Of a DNA stretch of 64,000 nucleotides, positions 1-11,816 are shown in pieces. Made by a program: the position numbers and the translations under genes. Source of the stretch: Rusavskia elegans (Eukaryota; Ascomycota; Lecanoromycetes; Teloschistales; Teloschistaceae); the NCBI GenBank assembly GCA_011316305.1, contig SAUG01000016.1:186001-250000 (forward strand), read 5' to 3'. Position 1 is the stretch's first letter. Every line of letters begins with the position of its first letter. A model generated the notes under the pieces. It did no database searches. It saw only the letters and a list, made by a program, of their open reading frames with translations, and had not been told where the DNA came from.

Positions 1-84
1 CGAAGTTGCAGTACGGAGGATAGAGTCGCCACAGGTTCGGACGAGGGCCAGCAAAAGACCCTTTCATCTCGGGGTCGAGCATGA

Positions 85-513
85 TTATTGTTTCCCTCTT
101 TCCTTCTCGCGAAATGACGACGATTGATCAGAGGTAACGTACTGAGGTCCCCCTGCCGTCTGGTCAGTCTGCCCAATCATCCGGACAGCAGGGTGAATTG
201 AGCAGCTCGATGTTTCAAGTTGCTGCTCCTCCACCGTACCAACAAAGGCGACGACCGGTCTTAGCTGTTGGAGGAGCTCAGTTACCGGCATCTTAAATCG
301 ATCATGGAGGCCGTCTTGCAAGCTTACCCGATTCCACTGGTCCAAAGGCGCCACACCACCGACTAATAAGAAGGGTGTTTGCGGAATCTCGGCTCGCCTC
401 TTTCGATCCTTATCCCCTGATTCTTGTAGGAAGTGGAGGGTAGAGAATAGAGTGGATTGGTAGGGGGAGAAGTTGCTTCTTGCTGCGGTCGCCTCATCGG
501 CCGCCAACGTCCT
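85..513 (-). CDS. Partial protein with a possible rhodanese-like C-terminal half (fragment)
   Basis: A reading frame open from a stop at 514-516 to a stop at 85. It has no ATG near its 5' end, so it is probably an internal exon (acceptor near 505-513) or a relic. A short stretch reading TPFLLVGG followed by a Trp, after an Asn/Ser-rich segment and the pattern LFSTLHFL, resembles the end of the rhodanese domain found in fungal Ubp/Doa4-type deubiquitinases, where LLVGGLDAW is common. This is a weak similarity judged by eye. A possible donor (GTACGT, near 142) would allow splicing to a coding-looking stretch at 1-66 that runs off the window edge. I found no convincing upstream exon. Treat it as an incomplete or decayed gene; the function is unproven. 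Confidence 0.3.
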   Translation of the reverse strand, partial: RTLAADEATAARSNFSPYQSTLFSTLHFLQESGDKDRKRRAEIPQTPFLLVGGVAPLDQWNRVSLQDGLHDRFKMPVTELLQQLRPVVAFVGTVEEQQLETSSCSIHPAVRMIGQTDQTAGGPQYVTSDQSSSFREKERGKQ

Positions 514-1550
514 TCAGGCCAAGATAACGGCTTTGTGAGGACTGATTCACGACGGAGACTCCGCCATAGCGAACACGCGGCACTGGAGATGCCGGGCAAA
601 CAAGAAGGCATCAAAATCTCCCCAGCCCATCTTCGACATCCTTGGTACCGGGACGCTTGGTCGTATCATTGGCCAGCATGGTTGCGTTGTCATTGGGTAC
701 CAGGCGTAGATCGGGGCTCGCCTCATACTCTAACGGTAAATGCAACAACCCACCAGGATTAATTTGGTATCATTCTGGGCAGCTAGAGCAAACCCTGTGC
801 TCTCGGCTGGAAGGCAAGGAAGGTCAAGTCGTCGAGTCGATGCGCCTCCGACGTTTCAGGTGTGGATTGGTTGCCTTGTCGGATGCAGATCCTAAACTCA
901 ATGCCGACCACAGTTGGTGCTTGGGAACTCGGATCATATTCTCCATCTCCATCCCCATGTGATTGTTGACAGCTCACTGTGTCATTCTCCAGCTGCGACT
1001 TTGAAGTAGGGACAAGCCAGTGATATCAGACAGCAGCAATTCAAGAAGCGTCATGCCGGCCTACCGACCTCGAGAGAAAGAGCGCCTGATCGTCGCCTCC
1101 CTCGAAACGTGGTTGCCACATGGTTGTGTTTGGGCTAGCATCCTTTCCGACTGTCGCACTGTCCGTCTCACTACCCTAGGAGATAGGGGATACCTTAGCG
1201 GTGCTTTCTCCGCGGGTGCGAGTAGTGCTTCACCGCTCAGAATCTTTGGCAGCTGCATATATCAGCCTACATATCTGACATGGCCCTTGTACACCAGTCC
1301 ACTGAACGACGGTCATTTGGATCGATATCACAGATCGTCGTCGTTAGACCACCGGTGGCCTCAACGTCGCGAACATCTTCACAATAGTGGGCCACAATTA
1401 TGTAGATCATGAAAGATGCGCAGTATATTCCAGCATCGTCCTCGTCATTATGTACATGGTTGACCGGATGGACGGTCCCATAGCGCCTTGCTGAACAGGA
1501 ACTTGGGGTGCCGGGAAACCAATGGGATGACTTCATCAATGCTACAAGCC
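514..1550. other. Gene-poor stretch, no supportable gene
   Basis: About 1 kb holding only short, mutually overlapping reading frames on both strands without family motifs or credible splice chains. It follows the 3' end of the uS9m gene and precedes the rhodanese-like fragment, so it may hold the uS9m 3' UTR and the 5' region of the fragment. Nothing else seen. Confidence 0.5.
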
Positions 1551-2532
1551 TTATCGTTTCACCCAAGCTGGCATCTTTCGGGCCTTCAGCTTCCCGGGCT
1601 TCTTTCTCTCAACCCTTCGAGGGTCCCGGGTGACACATCCAGCTGTTGACAGTCATCAGCACCATGTCCGCAGTAGGTGTGGTAATACTCAATGACATAC
1701 CTCGTCGCAAAGCCGGCTTCAGATCCGGCTCGTGCACCATCAACGCTTTGGCCGTCCCCAGCGTCAATGCTTCGGCTTGCCCGGTCGTGCCGCCTCCAGA
1801 CACCAGCGCCCATACATTGTACTTGTCGACCCGGTTGGTAGCCTTGAGAGGCCACAGTGCACTTTCTCGATCGTGGATCCTACCGAAAATGTCGTTGATG
1901 CTCTTGCCGTTGACCAGCACCTCTCCCTCGCCCTGGACCAGATAGACCTTAGCACTGCTGGATTTTCTCCTGCCGATGCCGCATGCTCTTCCATCCGTGT
2001 CGATGATCGCAGGCCGTTTGACGACCGCATAGGGGTTGACGTCTCGCTTGTAAATCTGCATGGCCGCGTGCAGGTCGGCTGGCATCACAGCAGGGTGGAT
2101 CTGATTGAGCCGTTTTAATACTTCAATGACCTGGTGGTATTTCGAAGCGCGGACTGGCTCGCCAACAAGCAAACGGTATTGAGATACGGTCCGCCATGCC
2201 ACACGGGGAGCCTGACCAGGCGCGACGGTGGGTAACGTTTGGTATTTGCGGAGAAGAGCTTCGAGGCTTAAAAGGTTGTCGGTAAAATCAGGGCGGCCGG
2301 AGAAGTAGGAGGGGGAGGCTGGAACGACACGAGCATTCTGGACGTTCGGAGGTGGTAGTCTATCTGTCGAGGAGAAATCGATTGCTGGAGCTGCGATGGC
2401 TTGTCTCGAGCTTGCGGTAGAGAAGGGGCGGGGCATGGCGACATTTTGTATCGGCCGAATTGGATCTGTGCGGCACTGTGGGCACCGAGAAAAGGATCGT
2501 AGAGGCAGACTGAATGTCAATTTGGTTGCCAT
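1551..2532 (-). CDS. MRPS9: Mitochondrial small ribosomal subunit protein uS9m (MRPS9)
   Basis: Component of the mitochondrial 30S-type subunit; the bacterial S9 tail contacts tRNA in the P site. Two exons: 2532-1701 and 1642-1551, with a 58-bp intron (1643-1700, GTATGT...ACAG). The spliced product is 307 aa. The first ~60 residues are Arg/Ser-rich and hydrophobic, as in a mitochondrial targeting peptide. The S9 core follows, with the [10 protein letters not shown] motif about two thirds along and [13 protein letters not shown] after it. The spliced end reads [19 protein letters not shown] and closes with the classic basic tail ending WVKR. Without splicing, that conserved tail is lost, which supports the intron. 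The ATG at 2532 is chosen over upstream in-frame codons because it begins the presequence. The gene is divergent from eEF1-gamma, 266 bp away. Confidence 0.95.
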
Positions 2533-2798
2533 GTCGGATCGTCGGTGTGTTGACACTCCTGGCAAGGGATATTGGGGACGGTGGTGACGAGTCAAAGTCG
2601 AGCTTGATCTGTCCTTGGTAGGGCTGAAAGGTTACGAGTATATGATTGGTGAATAGACGAGTCACAAAACTAGTGGTCGTACTAGTGGGGAGAGCTTGAA
2701 ATTTACGGAAATTGATGACCACAAACATTTGACTCATACAGCACCGTCTTAGCTATATTAAAGTCTCCCACTGTGCAAAGATTCAGTTTACCGCAATC
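2533..2798. promoter_or_regulatory. Divergent promoter between uS9m and eEF1-gamma
   Basis: A 266-bp space shared by two translation genes, one mitochondrial and one cytosolic, transcribed away from each other. It contains an inverted CCAAT (ATTGG, 2645-2649), the site of the HAP/CBF complex in fungi. Shared regulation is an inference from position only. Confidence 0.45.
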
Positions 2799-4373
2799 AT
2801 GGCTTTTGGAAAACTCTACACTTACGACGTAAGAAATCCACCGACGCAATCGCGACTCTCCCCATTCGTGCACTGATTTCGCTGCAGGGTAACGCTCGCT
2901 CAACCGTCATCAGAGTGGTCGCCAAAGCCAACAAGCTCGATCTGGAGATTGTCGAGACTGTGCCAGCCAATGGCGTCTCTCAAGACTACCTCAAGATCAA
3001 TCGCCTTGGCAGGGTCCCCTCATTTGTTGGTGCTGATGGCTACACCCTGACCGAAAGCATGGCCATTGCCATTTACAGTTCGTCGGCCCCGTCGTCTGCC
3101 ATTTCATACGCTCTTTGCATGATGAAAGATCTTATCAAACACAGTTATCCCTGTCTGAAGACTACTGTTGAGACTGATTCACACTCTGACAATTCACCTC
3201 GCTGTTCCACCACCTGAAACAGATACAAGGCTCGTGCACCTCGCTAATAACTCATAGTCACTTCTCAGAATGAGAAGACGAGTCTATTAGGAAAGACTAA
3301 ACAAGACTATGCTTCCATTGTCCGCTGGATGTCGTTTGCTAACACCGAAGTCCTCCCTGGTCTCAGTGGATGGTTCCGCCCATGCATTGGCCGCGATCCC
3401 TTCAACAAGAAGAGTGTCGAAGACTCAAAGAAAGCTGCTCTTTCCGCCGTGAAGGTGCTTGAGGAACATCTCTGGGTCAATACCTTCCTCGTTGGCGAGC
3501 GCTTGTCTCTCGCAGATCTCTTTACCGCCAGCGTCATCGCCCGCGGCTTCCAGTATTTTTTCGACAAGAAATGGCGCAGCGAGAACCCCAATGTCACCCG
3601 ATGGTATGAGACCGTCTGCAACCAGCCAATGTACTCGGAGGTTGCCGGCAAAGTGTCGCTCATTGACGAAGCGATCAAGGAGATCCCTCCAAAGAAAGAG
3701 AAGGAGGAGAAGCCGAAGAAGGAACAAGCCCCCAAGGCCGCTCCGAAACCTAAAGCCAAAGAGGTCGACGAAGACGAAGAGGAAGAAGAGGAGGCCAAGC
3801 CTGCCCCGAAACCAAAGCACCCTCTCGAAGCTCTGCCGAAACCGAATCTGGTCATTGACGATTGGAAACGCAAATACTCCAACGAGGAAACTCGTGAGGT
3901 CGCTTTACCATGGTTTTGGGAAAAATTCAACCCCGAGGAGTATTCGTTATGGAAGGTTGACTACAAGTACAATGAAGAATTATCTCATGAGTTCATGTCT
4001 GCCAACTTGATCAGTAAGTTGAAAGCGTCAGCTTTACTCCACCCGCACCGCCACCGATCAAGGAGAATTCCCTGACCGTCTTCTAGCTGGCTTTTTCACC
4101 CGTCTTGAGGCATCTCGCAAATATCTCTTCGGTTGTGCCTCCGTCTATGGGGTGAAAGATGACTCTGTGATCAAGGGCGCGTTCATGGTTCGCGGTCAAG
4201 ACGCTCATCCTGCTTTCGATGTTGCTCCAGACATTGACAGCTACGAGTTCACTAAGCTGGACCCGTCCAACGAGAAGGATAAGGAATTCGTTGAAGAGAT
4301 GTGGTCAATGGACAAACCTGTGGATGTCAATGGGAAGTCGTACGAATGGGCGGATGGTAAGGTCTTCAAGTAG
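2799..4373 (+). CDS. Translation elongation factor 1-gamma (eEF1B gamma)
   Basis: Structural subunit of the eEF1B nucleotide-exchange complex that recharges eEF1A with GTP. Four exons: 2799-2828, 2888-3077, 3258-4013 and 4087-4373; 420 aa. Order of parts: an N-terminal thioredoxin-like GST fold, whose first ten residues MAFGKLYTYD form the small first exon; a GST helical domain; a Lys/Glu/Ala/Pro-rich linker with a run of acidic residues; and the conserved C-terminal EF1G domain (WFWEKFNPEEYSLWKVDYKY, GCASVYGV, DVNGKSYEWADGKVFK at the end). The 180-bp second intron (3078-3257) is long for this window. Length and order match the family. Yeast homologues are CAM1/TEF4. It is convergent with the Aos1 gene. 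Confidence 0.96.
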
Positions 4374-4912
4374 ACTGAGCTGGACAGTATGAGCTACGAG
4401 GGATGGACGATGGCAATATGTCAGTAAGCCGAGGGATGTGTTACGATTGCAGTCGCGGTCCAATAAGAATCACGAGAACAGATTCGAAAAGCGACAAGCT
4501 GAAATAGAATGTGGAATTTCGTGGGTCTGGTAGGCATGTGGTGCGAGTAGCTCTCACATTTAAGTTCTGTTCATGCTTTGGCATTGACTCGAATGCACTG
4601 CATTCGGGAGAACTGAAAGGTGATAGCACTGCCATAGTAGAAGCGAAAGATTGTAGCTGATTTTCGGTCTACGGGTTCTCTCCTGCTTTGGCTCGGGTTA
4701 AAGCGCCTGACATGTCGAACATGGGTATCGCCCCACAATTGCAGCAAATGGATACGTTTTCGTGAGAATACTACTATGCACCACACCATAGGGGATGGTT
4801 GACATATGGTAGACATATCTTTGCTAACACCATACTCTTCCTAAATCCTCGTGCGCCTCCTATCCAATCCATTATTAACGCCAAGATGCAATGGGTATAT
4901 TGATGCCTTAAG
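4374..4912. other. Convergent 3' intergenic region (eEF1-gamma / Aos1)
   Basis: About 540 bp between two facing 3' ends, presumably holding both 3' UTRs and poly(A) sites. No supportable gene or RNA. Confidence 0.5.
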
Positions 4913-6238
4913 TCACAGAATAGGCCCGTCCAATGGAGGGAAAATGGGATGCAAAGCGTAGACTGGACCTTTCGAGTCGTCGCTGTCAAAGAGGAGGAAA
5001 TTCTGTATCGGCTGCTCTCGCCGGCCCAGGACATTGATAACATCTTGAGCGAGTTGGCCACCAAGGAACGCCGTGACTGGAGCAATCTCGCTTCCGACGT
5101 TTTGGAGGAAGCTTCTCAGGAATTCACTTCGCAGCGTCTCGGCGGGGAGTTGCAGCTCCTTGTGTTTTTCGGTGGCAAGAGTGGTAAAGATTTCTAAGTC
5201 TTCCCTTGAACCGGTGGGAATGGACCGCCCGGCGAGGTTTTGGAATTCCCACAGAGCCCTTAGACATGTGAGAAGCGGTGGCACTTGTAGTTTCCGCCTC
5301 CAGGAACTGATCTGTTCTGGTTGCAAGGGCGAGGTGTTAGCAAGATTGATGGGTGAATAGAGTTCTCGCTTAGTGACCATCTCAACCTGTTTGCCGTTCT
5401 CGGTTTTCGTGTTGGAAGCAACGACCGTCCTTGTGACCGTTTCGGCCTTGAGCTGCGTGGGCACATTGGACTTCTCCCTCTCGATGACATAGTCGTGACT
5501 TATGAGGTCTGCAAAGATGAACCCGTAGAAACCGTGGCTACCGACTGCGTAGAAGGGCTTGTTGACAAATCTGCAAGCAGAATTGATGATTTTGAGCGGA
5601 GCTAGATCGAGATCAGTGGCAATGATCATGTCGAACATTGCGTAGAACTCGGGAGGCTTCAGTAGTATGTTGTCCGTGTCTGCGTGGAGAGCTACTCTTG
5701 GGTTGAGGGTTCGCACTTGGGAGATTGCAGCAGCCGCTCGCTGTTGGGATTGATTAGCCATAGAAAGTGGCGACGCAGACCTGTCAGAGCGCTTACGTTT
5801 AAGCCGACATGAAGCTCCGAGACGAAGAACTGTGAGCCTAAATCATCCTCGGTAACGAGCTGATCGTCAAGTATAGTCAACGAGCCGATACCGGCGAGGA
5901 CCAAGTTCTTGGCAATTTCGTTGGCGAGCGCTTTCATTCCAATTAGCAAAATATTGGCTGACCGCAGTCTGGTCCAAATCAGTATTCCCTTGGTATACTT
6001 GACGTGGTGTCTGTACTTCTCCTGAGCCTTGACTCCCCAAAGGCGAATTTGACGATCATAGAGGGCTATTTCATCTGCTTAGAGGTCAGGCATGCTAGTA
6101 TGAGATGAGACTGCTTTCTGCTGATATACCAGCACTGATTGCATGAGGTTGTGGGGAGGGTTGAAGAACGGATGTGCCATCAACCATGGCCGGGTTCAAC
6201 GATGGTGTGCCGTTGACATGTTGACCGTTTTCTGCCAT
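4913..6238 (-). CDS. AOS1: SUMO-activating enzyme subunit Aos1 (SAE1)
   Basis: Adenylation-supporting half of the SUMO E1; with Uba2 it activates SUMO for transfer to Ubc9, in the nucleus. Four exons: 6238-6130, 6074-6017, 5968-5797 and 5740-4913; 388 aa. The introns are short (55, 48 and 56 bp). The ThiF/E1 fold begins with EIALYDRQIRLWGVKAQEKL and continues RSANILLIGMKALANEIAKN. Splicing the 48-bp intron removes 16 non-conserved residues from this core and restores the family sequence. The conserved C-terminal end has SEIAPVTAFLGGQLAQDVIN followed by a short Pro-rich end. As expected for Aos1, there is no catalytic-cysteine domain (that belongs to Uba2). It is divergent from the unknown gene at 6661. 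Confidence 0.95.
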
Positions 6239-6660
6239 ACTCAAAGTTTTGAGGGTTTGTTCGGACTCAAGGTCAGTAAGGAGGACGCATGATGTAGACA
6301 GATGAATGAGACAGAGGATTTGAAGCTCAGTAAGGTAAGGTACCTTAGTTATCCATCAATAGTTGCTTTCACTTTAGCCGCGGTTCAAAAGGCACTATAA
6401 TACGGGTAATCTAATCTTAACGCCGGCAGCCCCACGCGCTCCCGTACCCCTGTCAATTGACAACACTGCCATGATTCAACCTTACGTTCCGAGTACTTAA
6501 CTACTTCGCTAATTGAAACCTAATTATCAGTCGAGTTATCACTACCCAGTGTGCTACTTGCTTGGTTTTCATTATCAAACACCGTAGGCACACCTGTTGT
6601 GCTTCGTTGGAGGCCATCTTCAGCCGCCGCCTCCTCTACCCTTGGCTTTATGCCTGGCTC
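6239..6660. promoter_or_regulatory. Divergent promoter region with a 12-bp palindrome
   Basis: A 422-bp space between Aos1 and the unknown gene at 6661. It contains the perfect palindrome TAAGGTACCTTA at 6336-6347, preceded directly by another TAAGGTA half-site. Related half-sites recur in other upstream regions of this window (see findings). A regulatory role is inferred. Confidence 0.45.
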
Positions 6661-8451
6661 ATGCCCAGGCCTTTCGCTTCCCTCAGCATGGTAAGCCTTC
6701 CTTATCTTACTTTCTCCGCTCTCTCTGACTTCGGATCGCAGTCCGGTGACTTCGACTTCCCCCCCGCATCCAGCCTTCCGCCGCTCCCATCTACTCCAAG
6801 TCATGCCCAAAGCTTGCAGACGAGGCAGGCATCTCGAGCAAACCTCGAAAACCAGCGAAGACTTCTGGAAGCTCGGCTCCATGACACAGAAGTTGAGATA
6901 AACCGCCGCCATCTTCAAACCAACAGTAGTACTCAACCTTCCTCGCAAGCACCTACCTCGGCACTCAGATCTAGATCCCGGCAGGTGCCTCCCAATACCA
7001 GTTTCCCCTGGCTGCAAGCCCGGGGCCGTGAAAACAGGGCTTTGCGTGGAGGTTCTCAGGCAATGCAAGAAGCCATGGACCGCTTGAATCAAGCGAGTTC
7101 CCATATCAGTATAGCCCTGAACCAGTCAGCGTCACGTCCCAGGTCTCCCAACGTCATCCCCCCACAATCTTCGTCCGAAGCAGCCGTCAACGAAGAGCAT
7201 CGACAAAGAGCTAAGCGGCGGAAGCTGAATGATGGTATGCTCGCCAAGAGCTTTGGTCCCAGCTACGGCTATCGAGGCCAGGTGGTACCTGGTCGCTTAA
7301 GAATGGAGATAGTTTTCTGCGATGGAGGGCAGCACCAATCCGGGGAAGAAAAGTATTCTCCCGAAAATGTCCTGCGTAACGATCTCTCCGTCTATTGTAC
7401 TCGTACTAGCCAATGCGATCTTGTCCTACGTCATCAGGGAGGTGCTCCGTTCTGCCTTCAAAAACTCGTCATCAAAGCTCCGGAGAACGGATTCACGGCG
7501 CCAATGCAGGAAGGCATGGTCTTTGTGACCATGGAAAACGAGGGACTGATACGGAAAGCCTCTCGTTATGTGCTCCGGGAAGCTGCTTCGCCATCTCCTC
7601 CTTCGTCTCCTCGGTCACCGGATCTATTGATCGATCGCTATCCTGCACTGGATTCTACACCACAGAGAAGTCAAGAAAATGACAGGCCACCGTCCAGACG
7701 ACGGACCAACGACGGCAGCAATCGTGTAATCCCTCCCCCTATATCAAGCTTCGGAGGCACTCCATCCCCGCGTGGGGTTTCGAACAGGAGCTGGCGGATA
7801 GATGAACGACTTCAGAGCACGAATCCAGCAAACGCCGAACGGCTCCTCAGTACCGACTTTGTGGACGTCTTGAGCACCACTGGCAGCGAGCCTCTAGACT
7901 CTCACTTCAATGTCAGCATCGACTGCGAGAACCACTCCGATGATGATGAAGAGTCGTCTAGCGAAGCCACCTTAGCCGATCGACTCCACCGAGACCGGAT
8001 ACCGTCCTCTCAAGACGATTCCGATGAGGCTGACGATCCCGACCTTGCCCAATACCTCTATAGGTCTGGTGAAAGGAGACGCTCCATGCCAAGCAGTAGC
8101 CGAAGACACGGGCGGCGAGCGACTCCTCGAAGGATCGAACTCCGTCCACCATCAGCCGCTGAGGAGGACGGCCAAGAGAAACAGAATGCGGATGTATTAT
8201 TGCCGCATGCGGTCATCTTCATTGAGAAAGTTAAGAGCATGGTCAGCATCAAGTTCGATCCTCCCGTGTAAGTCCATGATCCGTCTAGTCCACGGAAACC
8301 CAATTGTCGCTGACAGCACGCTGGCAGATCTGGGAAGTATATTCTATTGAAGTTGTGGAGTCCGACCAAGGACCAGAACATCGACATCCAGAGCATCATC
8401 GCCTATGGATTCGCAGGACCGCGATTCTTCCCAGCTATTGAATTCAGATAG
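6661..8451 (+). CDS. Unrecognised conserved-looking fungal protein with possible beta-sandwich domain
   Basis: Three exons: 6661-6690, 6742-8267 and 8328-8451; 559 aa. A helical, Gln/Arg-rich N-terminal region (about 40-100, coiled-coil-like) leads to a well-ordered block at about 210-310 (YGYRGQVVPGRLRMEIVFCDGG, then cysteine- and hydrophobic-rich strands ending MVFVTM). About 210 low-complexity Ser/Pro/Arg/Asp-rich residues follow. A final ordered block of about 65 residues has the pattern VSGKYILLKLWSP and ends near AYGFAGPRFFPA. The two ordered blocks look like halves of one beta-sandwich, possibly of the galactose-binding/APC10 jelly-roll type. That is an inference from the strand pattern; I do not recognise a named family. 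The last exon is needed for the conserved-looking end. It is convergent with the RFX gene. Confidence 0.75.
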
Positions 8452-9035
8452 TTGATGTTCTACTTCTGGTCCGTGAATTTTTTTATGCATCAATGGCGCC
8501 AATAGGGTCACTACCTTCATGTTCGTCCTCACGAGCCTATGGTTCCATTCACACATGACACCTGTCAAGGGTGTGATTGATCAACGACATGATAATGGAC
8601 AGAACATTGTATATGGTAAATGGTATCTCTCGGGTTGGGAGGCAGGGAAGCCGATCAGTCGCCCTGCCAGTTCATCGAACAGTGCAGATATTCTCAGTAA
8701 TCCCACTGTATTGAAATACTGCAATGGAGCTGGTATCCTGAAAGGACTGATCCGCTCTCGCTATAAAGCCGTTGCCAACACATCCGCATATGATGCATCA
8801 GTAATCAAACAAGTCTGGTAAATATGGTTATTGCAACATAATGCACACGCTGGCGCCCAAACATGGCCTTCCCAGTCCGATCCAAGCAAAGGAAGATACT
8901 GACGCCGTATCCCGATCTTACCCCAAGACTCTGCCTTACATCGTCTTCCCGTTTACCTCGATCAGTCCATGTCAGTCGTTAGCTCGTATCAAACTCGTGA
9001 CACCTCTTTTCCAATCCTGCAAGCTGTTCCCCATC
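8452..9035. other. Convergent 3' intergenic region
   Basis: 584 bp between the 3' ends of the unknown gene and the RFX factor. Only short frames with no support; presumably 3' UTRs. Confidence 0.5.
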
Positions 9036-11816
9036 TCAACATACGACTACATCCGCGGGATCTGACGCCATATTGCTACCCTCAGCGATGAAGCCGCTGT
9101 AGTGGTCTTTCTGTAGCTCATCCTGCTCCGTTTCGAGTGCGATACCACTATCATCAGGATTCGTGCTAACAATTTCCCCGGTCTTCGTATCACGAGCTCC
9201 AGCGGCTGCCCCCATTGGCAGACTTGGGTGTGAGCAATGGCGGAGATAGTTATCCTGGTATCCAACACTGGGTCCACGACTATCGTCCCGGTCATACCTA
9301 TTATTGATCTCGACACTCCCGAAGCGGCTTCGTGCATCGGCACTTTCACTTACAGCGGTCCTGGGTCTCGATTCCCCGAAAATGTCGCTGGCGTCGTCTG
9401 TGGGCATTTCAATTTCTGGGACGGTTTCGTCTCCTCCTCGCATTTGCATCGTGTCCGGCGTATGCTCCATAAAGCCACCCTTCTCCGCCATCCAGAGTAA
9501 CATCTCATCCACCCAGGTTTTCGTAACCCACCACGACCCGAAGCTCAATGCTTGTGCAATGGTAATATCTCGTAATGCGGCGTTGCCGACAGCCCCAGCG
9601 CAATGGAGCAGAGTCCGCGCATCAGCATGAGGGAAGAGCGACGGGAGCGTCTGAAGAAAATTGGTCCATCGGTCCAAAACACCCTCCGTGGAACTGTCGT
9701 CAATCTCCGGATGTCCGTGGCCCGAGTAGTTTGAGCTCGGCTCGGTCAATGTTTCGGTATAGATAAGGTCCATACCTCCATAAGTCGACGTTCTTAAAGG
9801 TCCCAGGAGATGACGCATCTCGGTCGCAAGGATGCGCAGAGTGCGTTGATATCCGACACCAGGAAGACTGCTTTCAGTGACTTTTAGAGGTTTGACGTAT
9901 AGAACCCAATCATGCCACATTTGGTCGCGATTCGCATCGTTGGTGAGCATGTTTGCGGCTGCATGAGCCGTGGCATTAACTCGAAGCAGGCGGTCCAGCA
10001 GACCAGCAAATACTGTTGCCGGGCCCAACTTTGCATCTCGGACGTGCGGAGGATGGCTCTGAAAAGTTAGAGACAGGTGATGGGCAAGTTTCGTAGAGAT
10101 GGCGCGGAAGGTGTCAATGACTCGCATGGGCACGACTTGTAGAGCAAGAGGTGACACGAATTGCACCATCTTCTGATACATAAGCCAATCGCACTCCTTG
10201 ATCCAAGCCGCCATATTAGGATGCGCGAAGAGCTTCTGGACTGGGACCGTCAGTGTGCCGTGGAATGAGGTGAAATGATGCCAAAGCATTCTCTCTTTGC
10301 AAAAGCGAAAAGCATCAATGACGGATATGCAATGCGTGCGGTACAAGGCGGCCAGAGCTTCTGCCGTGTCGGGATCGGTGCCAATGGGAATACACCCATG
10401 GATGCTTGGTAGTACAACTGCTTCATCGTCCCGATACGAAGGACCTTCTTTGCTTGGGAACTTGAGAGAGTAATTGACCATGTTTGGTCTTGATGGAGTT
10501 CTCTGCATGTTGTGGGAGGATGCATGTAAATAGAGACACTCTGGAACTTTGTGTTGCCCATGCGAAGAGCGAAAGGTCGAATCGATAGCCATATCCGGGG
10601 ATGGAAAGACTGCAGTGTCTGCCGGTAGTTGCGACCTGTGTCTACATGAGGTTATCAGCACTGGTGTTTCCGTGTACCACGATGTTCGCTGCGATTTTAA
10701 GTGAAAAACGCGCTTCAAGTCAGCTTACCTTACTGAGCGTTCTGATTCTCTACAGGCATCTGCTGCAGAAGGACCTGCACTTGCATCCGTCGCGTCTTGT
10801 TGATCATCCACCAATGATAGATCGACGTAGTGATATTTGGATTCACCCCTCATACCCAGCCGTCGAGTCTGAATAGCAGGAAAGATAATCCGGACAAGCT
10901 TGCCGAATGATGCTGGGTTCAGCGGAGGGACTCTTTCTGTCCCACACCGGGTCGCATAGTGAGAGAAGACACGGTTCCGGGGAACCGAGTTACTTGACTT
11001 TTTACAAACGGTATTCAGCCTGTGTGTATCAGCATGGGAAGTTGCTGCCCGCATCGGGAGTGACTATACCACAGCATTGCAAAGATTTGCTTCGTCTTTT
11101 CTGACCGCGGGCCACGTTCGTTGGCAAGAACTTGAGCCGCGACTTCCTTCAAGGGGCGACCTTTGTTCTCGAGGAACAGTTTCTTGAGTTCGATATCATT
11201 TGCGATACTTGAAGCAGATCCTTTTTTCTTTCGACTATCCGTTGTTCCGTTGTCGTCCACAGCTTGCTCGCCATTCATCTGCTCAAATGCCGAATGATCT
11301 CTGGCCTCATACGACTGATAATGACTGAGTGGGGGTCTCTGAATGGGAACGTTCGAATGTGCGCTTTGTCCCAGACTCGTACTACGGCCGTGAAGATGGC
11401 CATTCTCGGGATAATCCACATGCGGCTGCGGGTTTGGATCAAAGGGGTATCCTGCTTGTGGATTGGTCAATTGATGCTCGGAACGAGTTATCATTTCTTC
11501 TGGGGTGTATTGAAAATGCTGATTTGGGGGATGCTGTATCGGCCCAGTGTGTTGCTGCTCGGGGTAAAGTGGCTGGGTCCCTGAAGACACTGCACTGGTC
11601 GTCGATGCGCGCGATTTAGTCCTTCGACTACTGGCAGTAGAGCCGGAGGTACTTGAGCGCGGTCTCTTGTTACCTGAAGCAAAGTTGGTGTTGCTATCAC
11701 GGGGTATGAATTGCATTGGGACTGCTGAAACCTGCACGCCTAAGGTCAGAAGACAGGCAAGAGAAAAGTAGGTTCGGCTGCAACATGAGGAGACTGACCG
11801 TTGACCCAGATGACAT
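9036..11816 (-). CDS. RFX-family winged-helix transcription factor
   Basis: Sequence-specific nuclear regulator. Fungal members control the DNA-damage/ribonucleotide-reductase programme (yeast Rfx1/Crt1), cell division and morphology (RfxA) or secondary metabolism (CpcR1). Four exons: 11816-11799 (18 nt, MSSGST), 11731-11070, 11019-10729 and 10635-9036; 856 aa. The N-terminal ~170 residues are Ser/Gln/Pro-rich. The RFX DNA-binding domain lies at about 220-305: KQIFAMLWL spliced to SVPRNRVFSHYATRCG, then NPASFGKLVRIIFPAIQTRRLGMRG and ESKYHYVDLSL. The long C-terminal region carries the extended fungal RFX helical domain and an acidic, Asp/Ser-rich end. The RFX domain is split by a 50-bp intron (11020-11069), and only the spliced form gives a continuous domain. 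Which RFX subgroup it belongs to cannot be told here. Confidence 0.92.

Noticed and set aside
3307..3930. 207-codon minus-strand Ser/Phe-rich frame
   Set aside because: It is the complement of the Lys/Glu linker of eEF1-gamma.
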